DNA of 64,000 bases from Gracilariopsis chorda. Taxonomy: Eukaryota; Rhodophyta; Florideophyceae; Gracilariales; Gracilariaceae. Of this stretch, positions 58,353 through 64,000 are shown piece after piece. A model generated the notes under the pieces. That model had not been told where the DNA came from and did not search any database. It saw nothing but the letters and a program-made list of their open reading frames with translations. The stretch spans positions 186,001 through 250,000 of the forward strand of contig NBIV01000031.1 in NCBI GenBank assembly GCA_003194525.1, given 5' to 3'. Numbering within the stretch: position 1 is the first letter of the stretch; every line of letters starts with the position of its first letter. Both the position numbers and the translations under genes were made by a program.

Positions 58353-59187
58353 CTGCCTCCTATTCACTAGGTGGTTCTATAGCTACCAGTAAAAACAACA
58401 CAAGTCTATCCTTGTATCTAGAGTCTGCTCCACACAAGTTGATCTACAAGCCTCTAGAAACTCAAAGGTATGCAGTTGCGGGTACTACAGTTTGAATATT
58501 CCGAAGCCACGATTGGAGTTTCTATACCATCTAACATCAAATTCGGAAACCTGTTCCCGTGTCCAGATCTTGTTGATTCCTTAAACACGGGTCACGTCTC
58601 TCTACAGGCTTTGTCTTCACTACACCCTTGTCTGCATAGATACTCTAAATCTGTCACTTTCGCTGTTGCCAACTTTCAAAAAGGTCAACGTTGCACTCTC
58701 CAATGGCGGTTTTGGCGATTTTAGAATGTCAGCAACAAACTATCAGATCTTCTGCGTTGACTGAGAAGTGCTAGACAATTAAACTGCGTTGCAGCTAGCT
58801 GGCGCACACGGTGACATGAAATGCACATCTTTGGTTTGTCATCTAGATACCATAATGCCTCATTACTCACTCAGAGTGAATTTATTAGCGATGAGTTTGC
58901 GAGGAAGATTTGTTTCTTCTACATATATACCTCTCTTCGTCAATTGCGTGTCAAAGTCCTTCAAAAGGAATCATAATTAAAAATGGTGTTCTTGATTAGA
59001 ACGCATTGGCCGATTAGAGAACACTCGTGCTCTCTAAGTGGCAGAAGTCCTAGCAATTGGTGCTCTACAAATTCCAAGTCCGGAGCTCCTTGAATCATTG
59101 TTTTGTATAGCCAGTTCTGGGGTAGTAACCAGTTCGGTTGGTTCCCAAAACTAGCTACTTTACGATACACGCTGATCTTGAGTGCGG
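58353..59187. other. Upstream region of the second coiled-coil gene
   Basis: About 830 bases. A short segment near 58571-58620 resembles 53188-53235 upstream of the paralogue. No other feature was recognised. Confidence 0.4.
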
Positions 59188-59195
59188 TATAAAAG
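59188..59195 (+). promoter_or_regulatory. TATA box of the second coiled-coil gene
   Basis: TATAAAAG in GGTATAAAAGGAAC, 108 bases upstream of the ATG at 59304. Confidence 0.6.
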
Positions 59196-59303
59196 GAACG
59201 AGAACAAGTTTCTCAGCTACTGAAAGAAACGTTCTCCCCAGTCCCATCATCCCCATAGAAAGAGAAGGAATATAAGAGAACACGCAACAACACCGCAGTC
59301 ACT

Positions 59304-59783
59304 ATGTTCAAGACAGTGTTCGACTTTGCCTTCATCGTTTTTGCAACAGTTTCTTTGTGTAAGAAGCGAAACAACAAGGGGACACAGAACAACAGCGACA
59401 TAGGTCACATTCGATGTTCCGAACTCTCGCTCAAACTTCAAGGGCGGCTAGATGGTTTGGAAACACAAAGTCAACAAAGGTATGGAGATTTGGAAAGAGC
59501 AAAAGAGGAGTTGGCAGCGATAAGGATAAGGATTTGGGACAAGATAACAGAAAATAGAAAACTGCATGAGGAACTGCATCGTATGGAAGCAGAAAATCAG
59601 CAGTATAAAGAACGAGTCTGCAAGGCCAGGACGGAACAGGCGGGTCTTAGAAATGCTTTGAGAGAAATACATGCCCAAGAGCAGGCCTGCGTGCAGATGT
59701 TAGAGACGAGGGACACCAGCCTTGTTTCCTTAGGGCGAGAGAACATTGCGCTGAGGTCTGGTTTACCGTCTTATGACTCGTGA
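59304..59783 (+). CDS. Small coiled-coil protein, copy 2 of a paralogous pair
   Basis: 159 residues, ATG start, no intron. Paralogue of 53835-54317, with roughly 40 to 50 percent identity by eye. It begins FKTVFDFAFIVFATVSLC, a hydrophobic start followed by basic KKRNNK, then a long heptad-like helical region (RLDGLETQSQQRYGDLERAK, IWDKITENRKLHEELHRM, SLGRENIALRSGL). Charged and polar residues dominate, with Glu/Arg/Lys pairs typical of coiled coils. A good TATA box stands upstream and a LINE fragment lies 950 bases before it. No known domain was recognised. The membrane-anchor reading of the N terminus is inference; an amphipathic targeting helix is the alternative. Confidence 0.7.
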   Translation: MFKTVFDFAFIVFATVSLCKKRNNKGTQNNSDIGHIRCSELSLKLQGRLDGLETQSQQRYGDLERAKEELAAIRIRIWDKITENRKLHEELHRMEAENQQYKERVCKARTEQAGLRNALREIHAQEQACVQMLETRDTSLVSLGRENIALRSGLPSYDS

Positions 59784-62700
59784 TGACTAGGGGGAGGGGG
59801 GAGGCGTTATTTATATGTAAATGTGTTTACTCTTGACCATCTTCTGTTCGTTGTATTGCACCTTTGTTGAATTAAAACTCGCTCTCTTTCCATCGGCTAG
59901 AAGTTCTTATGTTTTCATCGCTTCTAGATTGAGCTTACGACTCCAGTAGTTTGTCATGTACAAGCCTTCCGAAGCAGTGTACGGGGAGTATGTCTTGCTA
60001 TAATTCCATGGATGAGCATTCCAAGAGAAGCGTACTGTATATCTTTAGAGAGAATGAGAGCTTATGGAGCGCAGTATTTACAGTCCAGTCCTAGGAGAAC
60101 ACAAACTTTTTGTTTTTGTATTTGTGCGAAGAACAACAAGAGCAACTGGCAGGGCAGAGCTAGAACCACAGCGACGGGGGTATTGGCCTTCGATTTGTGT
60201 TTTTTGCTAATAGTTGTTGTTCTTCTTTGGAAACATAATCGCGAGTCCATTTCGCTTCTCCAATGTATCCGAGGAGAAGAAAAGCAAAACGTGAATGGCG
60301 CAGCAGCATACTAGTACATGATGTACAGGGCAACCCGTTTCTCAGTGTGCCCAGTATTGTAAAGAAATGGCCGATAAAGCTGTGGGCTTACCTTCTGACC
60401 TGAGAGTATTCAGTGTGCTCGTAAAAGAGAGAGAGAGAGTATTCAGTGAAGAAAACCTACTACGCTAGTAGAATAAGGACAAAGGCCCACACCTACACTC
60501 AACTACACACAGACAATTCTCCCTCGAATCTGCATCTAAATTCCTTCTTCCTTCTTCTTTGTTTGGGGCGGCATGGCTACTGGTGCCGAAGCCATGTGAA
60601 AACTCCTTTCATAGTATTCATTCCCCCTCAATCCCGTAGCACTTATCTTGTTCTCGCTGTCTTGAGATTAGAGACCCGGCCCATATAAACACACGTCTTA
60701 ATATCTGTCACTACTAGGATGTAGCCGATGATATTGCGTACTCCCCACCTCCCACTAGCAGTAGTTGTGATGCGGTCACAGAACAGCTATCCAGGACAAA
60801 AGCAGACCTGTTTTGCTTCTCAGGGGCCACTAGATGCCTGACCCTTTTTGCCCCCGACTCTCTTCAGATTTGTCGCTCTTCGCAATTTGCTCTGGTATTC
60901 TCTCCTTGCTCTCCAGTGGAGGTGTGCAAATAGGTACGACACAGCAAGGCGAAAGCCAATATATGTACTGTTTCGCTGCGTTATCGCGGGCCACAAGCAC
61001 TGGCAGCATCCTATCCAACCTTCAATCTTTGGCATTGACGATATCGGGTAATAAGACGTCACTGTGTTGTGGTAAGGGAGTCCAACGATCTGTCTACTGT
61101 TGCAAATGAATAGGAGCTGACGGAGCCTGCATCGCTTCTTGAAGCTGTATCAACATGCGCTGAAAAGGTTGGACATTGTAGGGAGGTAGATTAGCTCAGA
61201 GACAGAGTCCACTTTGGTTCAGAGTACCGTCTCTGATCAGAGATGTACAGATATCTCACACTGTAGCTGGTAAAGGTTCAGGAGAAGATTTCGCCAAGAT
61301 CACGGAGATCATCAGAAGGGGAAGCGCAGAGAAAGTCCCAAGAAAACTGTTAGAAGGGATTGAAACTTGATTTCCAACAGTTTGCAGGGTAAGGGACAGC
61401 TTTGAAATCATTACATTTCATTTGTTGAGACTGATACAAGGTCGAACGGTGCTAGGATTGCGAACCCTTTTACGATTGGTATGATGGTGTATCAACCAGG
61501 TTTTGAACAGGTGTTGCCGCCAACGTAACACAGCAATAAGTAAAACACTTTACACTGCATCTTCCGTGATAGGAAGTAGTGTTTCGACACTAGATCTATG
61601 GAATGGGGGGTTCTATACCATACGTCTTCAACTATTCGAGGCTGTAGTGCATGATTAGTAGTAGTCTTGTTAGTTGTATATACTTGGGGGCAAAACCCCT
61701 CCTGAGACGCTAATGCTCATGGCCGGCCATTTTACCCTTGGAGCGTTACGCGTTGGCTCTCATTTGAGAAGATCGGTGCAGTACAGTGGAGAGGTGTTGT
61801 ATTGTCCCCGTTCATGCAATATCTAACAGGATCCTTCTTTTGATCGGTGCAAGAAGCTTTTTGTTGTTCACTGTTAACAGCCAAGGACTTTGGTTTTCAA
61901 GGATGTACAATCATGCAGCGACCCGAGATGTCGTTAAACTCGCCCAAGCGATCGGCGCACAAATCGCCTTCGTCGACCCGGGATATCTCTAAAAGTGACC
62001 AAACAGTGGGCAGACCGGCAGTCCCAAGTGACCTGGGTGGCACCGTCCAGGAAAGGCCCCCACTATGCTGTGCGAAACAGTAGGCAGGACGCACGCGCTT
62101 CCCCGAAGATCTTGCCGGCCTCTCCCTGAATTTCCCCGGAAGGGTCAGGAGTTTCCCACGGAAACCGAGCCGGCAGTCTTACCTCACGCAGCCTCTCAGC
62201 GTAGCGTGGATATTGGAAGAACACATGCCTGCCCGTACAAGGACCTGAATGGTTTTACAGGGGGTTTTACGGAACTTGCGCCGAGATCGAACGAGAACAC
62301 GTGTTTTAGGCCGGTTTTGCTGCCCGAAATCGCCACGGGTAAAGCGGAAAGTGTGGGTAGAACGTCGCTAGTGCTTTTAGACGACGAAAGCGAGGCAAAT
62401 TGGAAGTCGTGGTGTGCCCCTTAGCTGACGTCCTCTGATGGAAAGGGAAGGAATAGCAGAGAAAAGGATTGAAAAGGCCAGCTGCGTCAGAACGAAATAG
62501 ATCCGATGTCGGGTCTTTCCGTAGAAGCTTGGTGCTGATCTTTCAATGTTCCGAAGAGTAGCTAGTGAGCACAACACAGCTGCAGCAAAGTGAGAGCAAG
62601 CAGCAGTCATCGGCTGCATTCCGGTGACATGAATGAAGATTGGTACAGTACTACGGGACAGAGAAAATCTTACTTCTCGAGGAGCGTGAGGTGATACATA

Positions 62701-63493
62701 GAGTTTAGCGTGCTAGACGAAGAAAAGCTCCATTGTAGTGTTAGATTCTACCACAACGCCGTAATCAAGTAATGTGTGCCCATAAAGAAAAAGAAGGAGA
62801 AGAAGAATCCTGCAGTCAGACCAAGGATTTTGTTGCGTTGTATTGTGTGCTATAGCTGCAAGATGTCCCATTCCGATCTGAAACTACTCTTGAGTATACA
62901 GGAAAGATGAATTGGGAAGCTAAAAAGGTGAAGACCATCATGCGTCGATGGAAAATGGTGGTCCGTAATGTAAATCCCAACCTGTGGTGGCCTTGTGGTA
63001 GCTCCTATAGCCATCTACGGTTGTGGGGAATGCGGAATCAGATGTGTGAGATCAGCAAAAGGCATGAGCCTTGAGGGTCAACGGTAGAGAAGGGGGGCTT
63101 CGCGAGAAAGGCGGGGCAAAGACTAAGGCTGCTAGAACGCAAATTGAAGGCGGGTGGGAAGCAAAAGTAGTAAAGCATCGCTTCAAGATGGCGGAAGGGA
63201 AAGACTGCCGCACGCAGCTTGAACTCTTGTCGACAACAGACAACAATCACAGAGTTGCTGTGATCTGGTTGATGCTGCAGTTGGATCCCGAAAAATGTAC
63301 TTGAGACGTCAAAGAGATCAAATCATTCACCGATTGCTGAAGGGCATGTTTCTGACATAGGACAGAAACAGAGATCGTTGCTGTTAACCGCTCCGAGATT
63401 TGTCAAGGATTTAATGCACCAATGAAAAGAGGCGCGGGTTAGCTCTAGAACCAATGGAATTGCTGTACTGTGAAGTACTCCAACTTGAGCTTC
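59784..63493. other. Long gene-poor stretch
   Basis: About 3.7 kb with no gene that I can support. Open stretches include 60012-60314 (+, with one hydrophobic segment VLAFDLCFLLIVVVLLW) and 62065-62424 (+, more GC-rich, no family). A (GA)n piece lies near 60428-60440. No RNA gene was recognised. Confidence 0.45.
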
Positions 63494-63673
63494 ATGTCTC
63501 AGCATTCCTCATTGCTCTTAATCTCCAATCTGAAGGTCCTTGTTCTTGAACAGCTTCCACTCGACGAGCGGCAATCGCCCGCGACCTTACTTCTGCGACG
63601 GCATCTTCACCTCTTCACGTCCTTGTCGGAGGCATACGTTTCTTCATTCATACACCCTGGTTTGTCTTCCCAT

Positions 63674-64000
63674 ATGGCTCAATATTACAAACAACCTTCC
63701 ATAACCGAGTCCCGTGTTAACGTGTTTCTTGGATGGGAGGCATTCAATCCGAAAGGAAACGTTGCTCCCGGGCGTATGGACCAGAATTTGTGTGGCAGAC
63801 TATGGCGTCAACATGACCGTTCTGCCGTTAACATCTCTGTGGCATCGACAACGCGACCTGTAACACGTCCAGACCGTGCTACTCTGAAGTCTCATAAGTA
63901 TCGCCCAGCAGGGGTTGGTGAAACATTTGGACCTACTTTTTCTACTCATCTATTCCGAGTCGAAATCAAGGTTCCCGAATCAATGGACGGACTACCCGTT
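63674..64000 (+). CDS. Alpha-mannosidase, glycoside hydrolase family 38 (5' part, cut by window end)
   Basis: An open frame that runs off the window: 109 codons from the ATG at 63674. The text fits the N-terminal part of cytosolic/vacuolar GH38 alpha-mannosidases (MAN2C1/Ams1 type): SITESRVNVFLG, then RMDQNLCGRLWR, then RPAGVGETFGPTFSTHLFRV and EIKVPESMDGLPV, against [20 protein letters not shown] in the animal protein as I recall it. These enzymes trim free oligomannosides released from misfolded glycoproteins or taken into the vacuole. The catalytic domain lies beyond the window. The same frame stays open upstream to another ATG at 63494, but the family resemblance begins only after 63674. 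No targeting signal is evident at the chosen start. Confidence 0.78.
   Translation, partial: MAQYYKQPSITESRVNVFLGWEAFNPKGNVAPGRMDQNLCGRLWRQHDRSAVNISVASTTRPVTRPDRATLKSHKYRPAGVGETFGPTFSTHLFRVEIKVPESMDGLPV

Overview
The window looks like a nuclear genome segment of a photosynthetic eukaryote with compact, intron-poor genes. A florideophyte red alga such as Chondrus crispus fits best. The grounds are plastid-targeted ClpP, an RbcX-like protein and a Mn-type superoxide dismutase, genes with few and very short introns, and a small gene island packed between Ty3/gypsy, Helitron and LINE remains. The organism is an inference; no rRNA, tRNA or organelle sequence anchors it.

Layout. (1) 1 to about 16.5 kb is an old, heavily broken chromovirus-type Ty3/gypsy copy on the + strand, running in from outside the window. 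A Helitron (about 8 to 13.5 kb, + strand) has landed inside it. (2) 16.5 to 28.0 kb is a second, better preserved copy of the same family on the - strand, bounded by two LTRs of about 930 bp. Both copies carry, between the chromodomain and the 3' end, a long reading frame on the opposite strand to gag-pol. (3) 28.0 to 33.9 kb is mostly gene-poor, with a few unrecognised or degenerate reading frames. (4) 33.9 to 50.6 kb is the gene island: a DUF1963-like protein, the peroxisomal AAA ATPase PEX1, a nucleotide-sugar/triose-phosphate transporter family member, plastid ClpP (two short introns), a cytochrome b561-like membrane protein, the Cyc8/Ssn6 TPR corepressor, a two-domain RbcX-like protein and a Mn-type superoxide dismutase. 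(5) 50.6 to 63.5 kb is sparse. It holds two 5'-truncated LINE ends, a pair of paralogous small coiled-coil proteins (53.8 and 59.3 kb) that I cannot assign to any family, and a basic His/Tyr/Arg-rich reading frame. (6) At the right edge starts a glycoside hydrolase family 38 alpha-mannosidase, cut by the window end.

The island genes are ordinary housekeeping functions (peroxisome import, Golgi transport, plastid proteolysis, Rubisco assembly, oxidative defence, transcriptional repression), each apparently transcribed alone. ClpP and the b561 gene converge with about 60 bp between them, and the b561 and Cyc8 genes diverge from a shared region of about 620 bp. The points most worth following are the internally duplicated RbcX-like protein, the unassigned coiled-coil gene pair, the antisense reading frame conserved in both retroelement copies, and a superoxide dismutase whose leader looks like a bipartite thylakoid-lumen (twin-arginine) signal.
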